Shown: positions 50,468 to 61,220 of the stretch, one piece after another
Numbering within the stretch: position 1 is the first letter of the stretch
Layout of the letters: the number at the start of each line of letters is the position of its first letter
Origin: Methanocalculus alkaliphilus
GTDB lineage: Archaea; Halobacteriota; Methanomicrobia; Methanomicrobiales; Methanocorpusculaceae
DNA length: 64,000 bases
Assembly (NCBI RefSeq): GCF_024170505.1
Contig: NZ_JALJYG010000001.1
Location: 62,001-126,000 of the forward strand
Direction: 5' to 3'
The notes under the pieces: generated by a model
The model's input: only the letters and a program-made list of their open reading frames with translations
The model's database searches: none
What the model was told of the DNA's origin: nothing
Program-made: the position numbers and the translations under genes

Positions 50468-52243
50468 CTACTTACCCCAGAAGGGATTATCCCTCCTCCT
50501 GATCATTGCATATTCAGAGAGTGCTTCCTGGGAGCTGATATTGATATGGGAGAGCATCTCCCGCTCAAGAACCTTCACATGCCGCTCAGGAATTTCCACA
50601 TAAAGGGTATCGCCAACATGGATCTGTCTTCCAACCGTTGGACCCTCAATCGATACGGCGATCTCCATCCCTTCTTTTGCCTCTGTGACGGTATCGCCTT
50701 TATCCTGCATCATCTTGACCGTCCCGACCGAGCGACCCTCAAGATTCATAAGATGCACCTTCGGTCTGAGGAGCCCGCCCAGAACACGGACACCAACGAC
50801 TGCCGGATCACTCTGGCGGAAGACACAGTTGGGAAGGAGCTGTATCTTGGCAGGCATGATGACCGCTTCAAACTGCTGCGCCTCGCGCCTCCGAATCTCC
50901 TCATCCCGCCACTCGATGTAATCGTCGATCACCCGGTAGATGATATTTCCGGAGAATACTTTGATATCAGCATACCGCGGGTGTTTGAGCATCTCTTCGA
51001 CATCAGGGAGAATATCAGTTGCGAAACAGATGATGACTTTATGAAGCGGCTCACGCATCGTCTCAAGCTCTATGATGTCATGGCGGCTGACCGGGCCGAC
51101 ATCTGCACGCATAATCTCTATCTCCTTCGCCTCAAGTTCCTTTGAGAGGGCCTCAAGCGCACCGATGGTATCTGCTTTAATACTGATACCAAGGTGCGAG
51201 AGTTTGACATTGACCGCCTGCATCTCGGCATTAATCTCCATAACCACCTCATCACGATTCCCTTTGATGACACGGAGCGGAGATCCGGAGACGACCTCAT
51301 CAAGATTGGGTGCTGCAAGTTTGATACCTGCGGCGGCAGTTACCGACTTTACCCGTTCGAAGCGATCCTCAATGAGTATCTCCTTCATCGGGCGTGCCTT
51401 CAGGACAGATCGTACTTTTGTGATGATGCATCCCGATGCACCAGCCACCCCGATCTCATCCCCGACCGAGAGGGTCCCATCATAGAGGATGAGATCAAGG
51501 GTCATCCCAAGGCCACGTTCCTCCTTCACCTCAAGGACAGTCCCCTGGCCGGGGCCATCCGCGGTTATCTTCAGTGATTCGGTCAGGTACCGCTCGGCAA
51601 GGCCGATCATCACCATCAGGAGATCGGGGATGCCCTCACCAGTGATCCCTGACGATGGAACAATAGCGATGTTCCGTGCAAAGTCACGAACACGGTCATA
51701 GCGTTCGGAGTTGAACCCAAGATCAGAGAGCTCCCCGACGATCTCATAGATCCGGGTCTCAAGGATGCCCTGGACACGCTCATTCTGTTTTGCATACGTC
51801 TTCTGGAACGGTTCATCCGGGTGAACACGCCATCCGGGGATACGATCCACCTTGGTTGCAGCAACGACAAATGGTGTCTTACAGTTCCGAAGTATCTGGA
51901 GAGCCTCCTGCGTCTGCTGTTTAAAACCCTCATTGATATCGATGACCAGGATGGCTATCTCCGCAAGAGCGCCCCCACGTGCGCGGAGGGTGGTGAAGGC
52001 GCGGTGGCCGGGTGTATCGATGAAGAGAAGGCCCGGGATCTTGATCTCGGCCTTCCCGGTCAGCCCGCTCATCTTTCGTATCGCATCAATCGGTATCAGC
52101 GTCGCTCCGATATGCTGGGTAATGGCGCCCGCCTCGGTACTTACGACCTGTGAGCCGCGGATCTTATCGAGGAGCGATGTCTTCCCATGATCAACATGCC
52201 CAAGGACACACACGATCGGCGTCCTGATATTATTCTTAGCCAT
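50468..52243 (-). CDS. infB: Translation initiation factor aIF5B
   Basis: 591 residues. GHVDHGKTSLLDKIR is the P-loop; FIDTPGHRAFTTLR, and AATKVDRIPGW (NKXD-like) complete the GTPase. Domains II-IV follow, with the last residues (YVEIPERHVKVLEREML) forming the helix that docks to aIF1A. It joins ribosomal subunits. The usual archaeal length is 590-600. Upstream the promoter lies in 52244-52420. Confidence 0.96.
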   Translation of the reverse strand: MAKNNIRTPIVCVLGHVDHGKTSLLDKIRGSQVVSTEAGAITQHIGATLIPIDAIRKMSGLTGKAEIKIPGLLFIDTPGHRAFTTLRARGGALAEIAILVIDINEGFKQQTQEALQILRNCKTPFVVAATKVDRIPGWRVHPDEPFQKTYAKQNERVQGILETRIYEIVGELSDLGFNSERYDRVRDFARNIAIVPSSGITGEGIPDLLMVMIGLAERYLTESLKITADGPGQGTVLEVKEERGLGMTLDLILYDGTLSVGDEIGVAGASGCIITKVRSVLKARPMKEILIEDRFERVKSVTAAAGIKLAAPNLDEVVSGSPLRVIKGNRDEVVMEINAEMQAVNVKLSHLGISIKADTIGALEALSKELEAKEIEIMRADVGPVSRHDIIELETMREPLHKVIICFATDILPDVEEMLKHPRYADIKVFSGNIIYRVIDDYIEWRDEEIRRREAQQFEAVIMPAKIQLLPNCVFRQSDPAVVGVRVLGGLLRPKVHLMNLEGRSVGTVKMMQDKGDTVTEAKEGMEIAVSIEGPTVGRQIHVGDTLYVEIPERHVKVLEREMLSHINISSQEALSEYAMIRRRDNPFWGK

Positions 52244-52376
52244 ATCTGATACCCCTCCTGAAAAGCCGGGATTACCTGAATAATCCCGGAAAGTGATACT
52301 CTATAACGCATCCGGAGTATTATATTCTTTCGAGGAGCGGAAGTGGAGAGGGAGGGTGATCGTTGGGAGTCAATCC

Positions 52377-52388
52377 GTTAATTTAAAG
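52377..52388 (+). promoter_or_regulatory. TATA-like box of tRNA-His
   Basis: TTAATTTAAAGA lies about 33-44 nt before the tRNA 5' end, suitable for a short leader. Confidence 0.45.
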
Positions 52389-52420
52389 AGTTAGAAACGG
52401 CAATAAGAATGAGCATTTAT

Positions 52421-52493
52421 GCTAGGGTAGGGTAGCTGGACATCCTATAGGACTGTGGATCCTTTGACCCGGGTTCGAGTCCCGGCCCTGGCC
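52421..52493 (+). tRNA. tRNA-His (anticodon GTG)
   Basis: GCTAGGG pairs with CCCTGGC (one G-U), discriminator C. Anticodon loop CTGTGGA gives GTG; T-stem CCGGG/CCCGG holds TTCGAGT. The base before position 1 is T, so the extra G typical of tRNA-His would have to be added after transcription. The outer pair of the anticodon stem is T-T. Confidence 0.9.
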
Positions 52494-55009
<2,516 letters not shown>

Positions 55010-55079
55010 TCATATCATAAACGTCCTCACGTGAGAATCTGACAGGATTTCGGAGATTCGTCGCGACTACCTCAGCAAC

Positions 55080-55110
55080 GTGTGGACCATCACTGAACCA
55101 CACCTTTTTT
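55080..55110 (+). terminator. Hairpin and T-run after katG
   Basis: GTGTGG (55080-55085) and CCACAC (55098-55103) form a stem, followed by CTTTTTT. It lies about 70 nt after the katG stop. Confidence 0.55.
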
Positions 55111-55170
55111 AGTTCATAGAACAATGGATATTGCTACGATATGGTAATTACCGGCATCGTACCCTCCAGA

Positions 55171-55244
55171 GGGCCTGTAGCTTAGCTGGTTAGAGCGCCC
55201 GGCTCATAACCGGGCGGTCATGCGTTCGAATCGCATCAGGCCCA
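55171..55244 (+). tRNA. tRNA with CAT anticodon, probably tRNA-Ile2 (or elongator Met)
   Basis: GGGCCTG pairs with CAGGCCC; stem CCCGG/CCGGG holds CTCATAA (CAT); T-loop TTCGAAT. The anticodon stem lacks the three G-C pairs of initiators. The variable loop and T-arm are the same as in tRNA-Ile(GAT) at 42084, base for base, and the D-arm is close. That favours Ile2, whose C34 would be changed to agmatidine so AUA is read. Confidence 0.85.
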
Positions 55245-55467
55245 TTCAGCATCTCTTTTTCGCAGACACATTATCGATCAGCCCCGTCTGAAACGGCGCG
55301 CATAGGAAGGGGCACTCCATCCTTTCGAAATATGAGATGAGGTATGGCCATACAATAGGCAATACTACAAATAAGCGTATACCATGGAATAAATCTACCA
55401 TTCCCATCCAGAACCATCCCTTCGGCAGACGCTGATACTTTATCAGCTTTTACCACAAGGGACGTGT

Positions 55468-56496
55468 ATGAAGTGTCCGGTCTGTGGTGATGATTGCGTC
55501 TCCGATGCATTCGAGATCATCAATACAATGGAGACGATATTTGCCCCCTGCCCCCGGTGCAGGGGGAGACGGCTTGACAAAAAGGTACCCCCGCCCGATT
55601 ACACCCCCCCTTCCCCCTGCACCTGCAAAAAGCGGTTCATCGATGACATATTTGCCCATATATACCGGATAGGGGTGGAGGAGGGGGAGGTTGTTGGAAC
55701 TGAACCATTAAAAGAGATCGGAACCCCGCTCATTCATCCGGGAATGGTACTTAGTGAGGCACCGTACCTTCCACCCCGATCCCTTGTCCTCCTGACCGAT
55801 CTCTTCTCTCAAAAGACGGCGGAGAGGATCGTCGCTGAGATACCCGAGGTCAGGGGAGTCGTCCAGGATACCCATATCACCCCAGGAATTGTCAGTCCGG
55901 ATACAATGGAAACCCCAAAAACCCATATCCTCCTTGCCGGGTGCGATGTCCGCGCAAATATATTCAACACCCAGGTAGGGCCCATCGTCATTTATAAACA
56001 GACATCAACGATGCATATTGAATTTCCACGCCCGGTGAATCCGAAGATCCTTGCAGTCGATCGGAAGGTCTTCACAAAGAAGCCAAAGACGTTTGTTGAT
56101 GCCTGTTGCGGCCCCGGGACTCTCGGGATCGTTGCAGCACGCCTTGGGGTCCCGCATATCATCTTCAATGATGCATGGTACGCTGCCGCCTTCTGGACGG
56201 CATATAATCTCAAGGTCAACCATGCCTACCTGGGGATCGATGATGTCGAGATCCGTGAGAGTTACCAGGCGATGGCAGAGAACCCGGTGAGGCGCGAACC
56301 ATATCTGATCGCCACCACACGTGGCGGCCTTGCAGTCGAGGTCTATCAGGGGGACTACAGCCTTCTCACCCCCCATATACCAGAAAAAGGTGTGCTCACG
56401 GTGATTGATCTCTTCGACAAAGCCTCGCGCGATATGGTTGAAGAGGTTATCACCCGCTGGAAGGCAGATAATAAAGGAGATGTATTTATCCCATAA
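55468..56496 (+). CDS. Zinc-finger and methyltransferase-like archaeal protein
   Basis: 342 residues. The N-terminus has three Cys pairs (MKCPVCGDDC, APCPRCRGRR, SPCTCKKRF), likely zinc sites. A middle region (about 75-200) has no family that I know. Then comes FVDACCGPGTLGIVAARLGVPHIIFNDAWYAAAFW, the glycine loop of a SAM fold with an acidic ribose position, but no clear catalytic motif (no NPPY). VLTVIDLFDKASRDMVEEVI follows. It seems limited to methanogen relatives; a methyltransferase role is only inferred. The SRP RNA promoter lies in its last codons. Confidence 0.7.
   Translation: MKCPVCGDDCVSDAFEIINTMETIFAPCPRCRGRRLDKKVPPPDYTPPSPCTCKKRFIDDIFAHIYRIGVEEGEVVGTEPLKEIGTPLIHPGMVLSEAPYLPPRSLVLLTDLFSQKTAERIVAEIPEVRGVVQDTHITPGIVSPDTMETPKTHILLAGCDVRANIFNTQVGPIVIYKQTSTMHIEFPRPVNPKILAVDRKVFTKKPKTFVDACCGPGTLGIVAARLGVPHIIFNDAWYAAAFWTAYNLKVNHAYLGIDDVEIRESYQAMAENPVRREPYLIATTRGGLAVEVYQGDYSLLTPHIPEKGVLTVIDLFDKASRDMVEEVITRWKADNKGDVFIP
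56481..56490 (+). promoter_or_regulatory. TATA-like box of the SRP RNA gene
   Basis: TGTATTTATC centres about 26 nt before the 5' end of the RNA, the usual distance to the start of transcription. It overlaps the last codons of the upstream gene. Confidence 0.6.
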
Positions 56497-56511
56497 CAAC
56501 CGATTCTTTAC

Positions 56512-56817
56512 GGGAACTAGCCCGGGTGGTTAGACGTCACCTGTGACCCGAAACCGTCGATATGCGGGGGGCGAAGTCTGAGGAAGGCCGAGGCAGCTTT
56601 CGGAAAGCAGGTACTTCCGACGTAGAAGCCTCGTCCTGTGAGGTCAACGGACAGGAACCAAGCTTCCGGAGGGAAGTGAGGCCTGTTGCCGCAGGGAACG
56701 GTTCAGGCCCGGAAGGGAGCAGACTTACTGTGGACGTCTGGCGCCCACGGGGGAGCGGGGTGGAGAAGGAAGCCCTGTGGAACGGGGGTATGTGCGGTCG
56801 ACCGATGACACGTTCCC
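56512..56817 (+). ncRNA. 7S SRP RNA
   Basis: About 306 nt. The ends GGGAAC and GTTCCC close the terminal helix (helix 1/5). A 5' domain is followed by CCTGTGACCCGAAACCG and later the helix 8 element GGAAGGGAGCAG (56711-56722), the SRP54-binding signature. GGACAGGAACC lies in the S domain arm. It partners with SRP19 (47490) and SRP54. A chance open frame in it runs into mdh and should not be read as protein. Ends are to within a few bases. Confidence 0.92.
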
Positions 56818-56831
56818 ATTCTCTGATTTCT

Positions 56832-57785
56832 ATGGTGAAAGTTGCTATTATCGGAGCGACAGGGCAGGTTGGATCCTATGCTGCCCATGCAATATCGCAG
56901 ATTCCACAGATCAAGGAGGTTACCCTCTTTGGCCGTGATGGAAACCAGCAGTACCTTGAAGGGCTCTCCCGTGATCTGGTTGATTCATTTGCAGCCCGTG
57001 GAACAAATACAAGGATAAGCTGGAGCTGTGATGAGAAGGATCTCCGTGGATCGGATATCATCATCCTGACATCCGGTGCTGCACGGAAAGCAGATCAGAG
57101 CAGACTCGATCTCGCTGTTGAGAACGGAAAGATCGTTGCCAGGTATGCCGAAAAGATCGGCAGGACAGCCTCAGAAGCACTTCTCCTGGTCATTTCAAAT
57201 CCTGTTGATATCATGACAGCGGTCGCTCTGAAGTATTCAAATCTTCCACCACACCGTGTCTTCGGACTTGGAACACATCTCGACTCAATGCGTCTGAAAT
57301 CCTGTATTGCCGAATTCTTCAATGTGCATGTATCTGAAGTACATACACGGATCATCGGTGAACATGGTGACACAATGGTTCCCCTCTGGTCAGCGACGAC
57401 AATAGGTGGCATTCAGATTAATAACCTCCCGGCCTTCTCGCACCTTCCAAAGGACAAGATCATGGAACGAGTCAAGACGAGCGGGTCATTGATCATCCGG
57501 AGCAAAGGATCAACGGTCTATGGACCGGGAGATGCAATTGCGACGGTCGTCCGGACAATTGTCGAAGATGAACACCGTATCCTTACCGTCTCTGCCTTCA
57601 TCAAGAAGGAGGTGCATGATATTGGAAGTGTCTGCATCGGCGTTCCGGCACGTATCACACGCGGCGGTGTCTTTCCTGTACCGATAAAACTCCCCGATGA
57701 CGAGCTGGAGGCTTTCAGAAACTCCACAGAGACGATTCGGAATGTGACACGACAGGTCTTTGAGTCACTCGAAGAGAGAGAATAA
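56832..57785 (+). CDS. mdh: Malate dehydrogenase (LDH/MDH family)
   Basis: 317 residues from ATG at 56832 (MVKVAIIGATGQVGSYAA). GATGQVG binds the nucleotide, IIILTSGAARKADQSRLDL gives the mobile loop with substrate Arg, VISNPVDIMTAVAL, and IIGEHGDTMVPLWS has the catalytic His. The mobile-loop RKADQSR is the malate type rather than lactate. It interconverts malate and oxaloacetate. An extended frame to 56562 is the SRP RNA, not protein. Confidence 0.93.
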   Translation: MVKVAIIGATGQVGSYAAHAISQIPQIKEVTLFGRDGNQQYLEGLSRDLVDSFAARGTNTRISWSCDEKDLRGSDIIILTSGAARKADQSRLDLAVENGKIVARYAEKIGRTASEALLLVISNPVDIMTAVALKYSNLPPHRVFGLGTHLDSMRLKSCIAEFFNVHVSEVHTRIIGEHGDTMVPLWSATTIGGIQINNLPAFSHLPKDKIMERVKTSGSLIIRSKGSTVYGPGDAIATVVRTIVEDEHRILTVSAFIKKEVHDIGSVCIGVPARITRGGVFPVPIKLPDDELEAFRNSTETIRNVTRQVFESLEERE

Positions 57786-57791
57786 AAAAAA

Positions 57792-58052
57792 TTAGATCAT
57801 CCGGCTGAGATCGACGATCTCTGCACGGTCTACACCAGGAATATCAAGGAACTGTGACTCGATACCTTCTGTTGCACCTTCCTCATCCTGAATGACGGTT
57901 GCAACCTTGAGGGCGACGAGACCAAAGCCGATTGGCTCATCCCTCATATCTGAAACCCCTGGAATCTTCTCACGAATCGCTGCTTTTAATGCCTCAAGAT
58001 CCACCTCAGGAGACTCGGGCATCACCTTCAGAATAACTGCTACTGCTCCCAT
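57792..58052 (-). CDS. ef1b: Elongation factor aEF1B (EF-1 beta)
   Basis: 86 residues from ATG at 58052 (MGAVAVILKVMPESPEVDLE). ILKVMPESPEVDLEALK and DEPIGFGLVALKVATVIQDEEG are diagnostic for archaeal EF-1 beta, ending in VDRAEIVDLSRMI. It exchanges GDP for GTP on EF-1A. The zinc-ribbon gene ends 2 nt upstream. A longer frame exists but has no family match. Confidence 0.95.
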   Translation of the reverse strand: MGAVAVILKVMPESPEVDLEALKAAIREKIPGVSDMRDEPIGFGLVALKVATVIQDEEGATEGIESQFLDIPGVDRAEIVDLSRMI

Positions 58053-58054
58053 CT

Positions 58055-58216
58055 TCACGGCCCCTGAAATCCACACTTCTGACAGGCATACTGGATGCTC
58101 TGATGTCTGCATCGTGCACACCGGCGTATCAGCTCGGCGCACTCAGGACACTTGAATTCAGTCGCGCCGCGCTCAGCGAGCGGAGCGTTGCATGACGTGC
58201 ACTTAACCATTGACAT
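58055..58216 (-). CDS. Small zinc-ribbon protein (DUF1610-like)
   Basis: 53 residues, MSMVKCTSCNAPLAERGATE through QGP and TGA, read on the minus strand. Four CXXC pairs (CTSC, CPEC, CARC, CQKC) give two zinc ribbons. Archaeal zinc-ribbon proteins of this type are commonly placed just upstream of ef1b; the stop lies 2 nt before the ef1b start. A second ATG two codons in (58210) is also possible. Function is unknown, though its gene order suggests a link with translation. Confidence 0.85.
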   Translation of the reverse strand: MSMVKCTSCNAPLAERGATEFKCPECAELIRRCARCRHQSIQYACQKCGFQGP

Positions 58217-58250
58217 AGTCGGACTCCCTTATATGATTGGGATACCTCGG

Positions 58251-58847
58251 TTATAATTCCTCTGTCCCGCCGGTGATGATGGTTCCGGAGAGAGGCTCCC
58301 CGGATAATGCCTGCCTGAGCGCATCGGAGCTTCTCCCATTGATAACCAGAGCAGAGATCCGCTTCCTCAGAATGAACGGGATACACGCGGGATCGACAGT
58401 ATCAGTGACAACCGGAGAAGAGACCTCGGAAAGCAGCCTTCCTTCTGAGATGATGCCGTCGACCGATTTGAGAAGGATCAGCGGGAGGTCGAGGCGCCAT
58501 GCAACCCATGCGGCTATTGTATCCGATGTGATGTCCCATGAATGTGGAAGGGGATCCTCCCTTCGCATCAGACAGTATGGCAGAAGGACCGACGGCTCAT
58601 TAACGCGCACGATCCTGTCGGTTGTCGGGATTCCATGGGATCCGATATAATGGCCATACTGCTCCATCGCAGATATCGCCATCCAATGAGCGGCATCAGC
58701 ATCGGGATCAAGGTCCCGGACCGCATCTGCAAAAGCGCCGCCTCCGGGAACGATAAGAGAACCTGTCCCATGATCAGTGAGAACCTGTACCAGACCAGGG
58801 ACGATATCACGCAGGCTCCCCCCAAGCTTGATGACGTATGCAGGCAT
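58251..58847 (-). CDS. Amino-acid-kinase-family enzyme, probable MfnE
   Basis: 198 residues from ATG at 58847 (MPAYVIKLGGSLRDIVPGLV). VIKLGGSL and LIVPGGGAFADAVRDLD match the ATP-binding part of the amino acid kinase fold, and WDITSDTIAAWVAWRLDLPLILLKSVDGI the nucleotide-binding strand. Methanogen homologues (MfnE) phosphorylate an aminomethylfuran phosphate in methanofuran synthesis. MfnA at 33112 supplies the tyramine part. I cannot rule out another small-molecule kinase. Confidence 0.7.
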   Translation of the reverse strand: MPAYVIKLGGSLRDIVPGLVQVLTDHGTGSLIVPGGGAFADAVRDLDPDADAAHWMAISAMEQYGHYIGSHGIPTTDRIVRVNEPSVLLPYCLMRREDPLPHSWDITSDTIAAWVAWRLDLPLILLKSVDGIISEGRLLSEVSSPVVTDTVDPACIPFILRKRISALVINGRSSDALRQALSGEPLSGTIITGGTEEL

Positions 58848-58904
58848 CCCCATGTACAGAAATGAAACCGGGACGGTAAAAAAGGAATAGATCAGATCTC
58901 TTTC

Positions 58905-60593
58905 ATGCACAAGAGCATCCTCCCACTCTTGATTCTGCTTCTGCTCATCCCGGCAACCGTATCTGCCGGGATCACCGTCGTCGCCTTCTGCCCGGACCCC
59001 TATCTCCCCCATGATCCGGACGAGTTCATCGTCCTCTCAGGAGAGGGATCGCTTGACGGATGGACGATAAGGGATAATCAGGCGACACTCAGTTTTCCAC
59101 CCGGAACAAGGATCAATGGGGAGCTTGTCATCGCACGGCAGGCTGAAGCTTATAAACTGACGCATGGTACATACCCGGATTATGAATGGGAGGAGTCAAC
59201 CCCGGCAGTCCCAAACGTCATCAGAGAAGGGCGGTTTATCCTCGCCAATGCCGCTGATGAGATCACGCTGCATTATCATGATGAACTGAGGTTTGAGATC
59301 GCCTGGCCACGTGATATCCGGTCCCGTGAAGGGCAGGTGCATCGGATCATTGACGGAGAGTGGAATCCCCGCCCCTTCATGATCGGCCAGAGCGACTTCT
59401 CTCCACTGCGTGTCGAGGGGGTCTCTGCCACCCTCTTCGTCTCCCCCGACTCTGCATACGAGGTTATTGAAGAGGCGATCCTCTCAGCTGATCATACGAT
59501 CCTCATGTCAGTCTATGAGTTTACCCACCCCGGAATAGCAGATCTCATCCGGGATGCCCACACACGGGGGGTTGATGTACGGATCCTCCTTGAGGGAGGT
59601 CCCGTCGGAGGGGTATCACCCGAACAGACAAATCTCCTCTCAGGGCTGAACCGGACAGGCATTCCGGTCGATATGATGGGATCTCCCGGAGGAGAACGGG
59701 CCAGGTACCGGTTCCTGCATGCCAAATACCTTATCATCGATGGAGAGTCCGTCATCATCACAAGTGAGAACTTCAAGGAGAGTGGAATTCCGTTTTCAGG
59801 ATTTGAAGGAAACAGGGGGTGGGGAGTATGGATCCATGACCGCCGGTTTGCCGATTACTTCTCCATGGTCTATGCAGAAGATGCTGTGGGAAGGGATATC
59901 ACCCCGATCATGCCGCTGTCCATAACCCAGGAGCCGCAGAGAATCAGCGCCACCGCCTGGAGATCACGGTACGCACCGATCCAAATCCATGATGCAACGG
60001 TTATGCCGGTCATCTCGCCCGACACCTCCCGGCTTGTACCCGCAATGATCGCTGAAGCAACGAGATCAGTCGAGATACAACAGGCATACATCAGAAACTG
60101 GACAAGGAACGATCCGAATCCATGGCTGGATGAGGCGGTCGCTGCCGCTCACCGGGGGGCGCATGTCCGGATTCTCCTTGACGCAACATGGTATAATATC
60201 GCTGGTGATAATGACAACGACGAGATGGTTGCGTTCATCAACGCCTATGCGCAACAAGCCGGTATTCCCCTTGAGGCACGACTCTTCGATGCACGCCGTC
60301 CAGGAATCACCAAGATCCATAACAAGGGGGTTATCGTTGATGGCCGGGCGGTTCTGGTCTCCAGCATCAACTGGAATGAGAACTCCCCGATGAATAACCG
60401 GGAAGCCGGGGTGATCATCGAACACCCGGACGCCGCTGCCTACTACCTCAGGGTCTTTAATGAGGACTGGAGGAGTGGATACCAAAGCCGGGATTCTCCG
60501 GTCAGTGAGAGAGACTGGACAAAGCCGGCTATCGCGACCGCGATGCTGATCTTCTTTGCAGGGATCATCATCGGGAGGAGATACCTCAGATAA
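58905..60593 (+). CDS. Exported phospholipase D-like protein with C-terminal anchor
   Basis: 562 residues. A signal peptide (MHKSILPLLILLLLIPATVSA) is followed by a beta-rich domain (about 23-150; FIVLSGEGSLDGWTIRDNQATLSFPPG) that looks like the lamin-tail-like fold. Two HKD blocks follow: HAKYLIIDGESVIITSENFKESG (about 275) and HNKGVIVDGRAVLVSSINWNENS (about 470), a full pair. One C-terminal hydrophobic helix then RR-Y-LR ends it. Such proteins may act on lipids or nucleic acids outside the cell; the substrate is unknown. Confidence 0.82.
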   Translation: MHKSILPLLILLLLIPATVSAGITVVAFCPDPYLPHDPDEFIVLSGEGSLDGWTIRDNQATLSFPPGTRINGELVIARQAEAYKLTHGTYPDYEWEESTPAVPNVIREGRFILANAADEITLHYHDELRFEIAWPRDIRSREGQVHRIIDGEWNPRPFMIGQSDFSPLRVEGVSATLFVSPDSAYEVIEEAILSADHTILMSVYEFTHPGIADLIRDAHTRGVDVRILLEGGPVGGVSPEQTNLLSGLNRTGIPVDMMGSPGGERARYRFLHAKYLIIDGESVIITSENFKESGIPFSGFEGNRGWGVWIHDRRFADYFSMVYAEDAVGRDITPIMPLSITQEPQRISATAWRSRYAPIQIHDATVMPVISPDTSRLVPAMIAEATRSVEIQQAYIRNWTRNDPNPWLDEAVAAAHRGAHVRILLDATWYNIAGDNDNDEMVAFINAYAQQAGIPLEARLFDARRPGITKIHNKGVIVDGRAVLVSSINWNENSPMNNREAGVIIEHPDAAAYYLRVFNEDWRSGYQSRDSPVSERDWTKPAIATAMLIFFAGIIIGRRYLR

Positions 60594-60603
60594 AAAAAGG
60601 AAG

Positions 60604-60918
60604 TTACCGACGCTCTTTCTTGGCGCACCGGCAGATATCACAGATGGTGATGCTGCCGGAGCCATCATTCATGATGGTAAAGGCCCATCGATCAAGCATC
60701 TCTGCCATATCATCGGAGAGCTCTATATCTCCTGACCCGCGCTTTCTGCTCAGGTACTGTGATATGGCGGCACGTGAGATCCCAAGACGGCGGGAGACCT
60801 CGCTCTGCCTCACACCCTGCCTCTGAACCAGACGGCATACCAGCTCTGCCCGCATACGGGGGAGATAGTTCCGTGCCAGCTCGTCACAGAGCATGATGTC
60901 GCAGAGCGGCCTCTTCAT
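60604..60918 (-). CDS. HTH regulator with Cys-rich end (COG2522-like)
   Basis: 104 residues. The helix-turn-helix is QGVRQSEVSRRLGISRAAISQYLSRKRGSGDIEL. The C-terminus CDICRCAKKERR has three Cys that could hold metal. This form is common in archaea as a transcription regulator. It overlaps its upstream partner by 4 nt. Confidence 0.82.
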   Translation of the reverse strand: MKRPLCDIMLCDELARNYLPRMRAELVCRLVQRQGVRQSEVSRRLGISRAAISQYLSRKRGSGDIELSDDMAEMLDRWAFTIMNDGSGSITICDICRCAKKERR

Positions 60919-61151
60919 GCAGTTGCCCTCTGTGGTTCACTCACCCTGCATTCATAGATGATCTGCCGTGCATCCCTGAAGTTAAACTTCTCAAGGATCA
61001 GACCCTGATCCTTAAGGCGCTTCAGGGCATACCGCACCGTTCGGGGTGCGAGGCAGCTCTCTTTAACAATATCCTTATGTGTCATCGAACCACCCTGCTC
61101 AAGCAGATGGAGAACCTTCTGCGAGGAGGGGGGTAACAACTCGGGATGCAT
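60915..61151 (-). CDS. Winged-helix regulator (MarR-like)
   Basis: 78 residues. LPPSSQKVLHLLEQGGSMTHKDIVKESCLAPRTVRYALKRLKDQGLILEKFNFRDARQIIYE is a complete winged helix: helices 2-3 then the wing. No effector domain. It starts just downstream of a 21-bp palindrome (61157-61177), so it probably controls its own operon. Confidence 0.82.
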   Translation of the reverse strand: MHPELLPPSSQKVLHLLEQGGSMTHKDIVKESCLAPRTVRYALKRLKDQGLILEKFNFRDARQIIYECRVSEPQRATA

Positions 61152-61156
61152 AGAGA

Positions 61157-61177
61157 TATGTTAACGCTGTTAACATA
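61157..61177. promoter_or_regulatory. 21-bp palindrome, probable operator of the HTH pair
   Basis: TATGTTAAC and GTTAACATA flank GCT. The symmetry is perfect over 9 bp. It lies 6 nt upstream of the winged-helix ATG and 44 nt before the OB-fold gene on the other strand, so it could serve both. Confidence 0.65.
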
Positions 61178-61220
61178 AGAACCTATCGCTTGATAAGAGG
61201 TCAGAGTTAAATGGATCTTT

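Noticed and set aside
55024-55034. CTCACGTGAG palindrome after katG
   Set aside because: Short, single, and within 3' sequence; no sign of regulatory use beyond a weak hairpin.
56562-56831. 90-residue N-terminal extension of malate dehydrogenase
   Set aside because: This DNA is the 7S SRP RNA; the family starts at MVKVAIIGATG.
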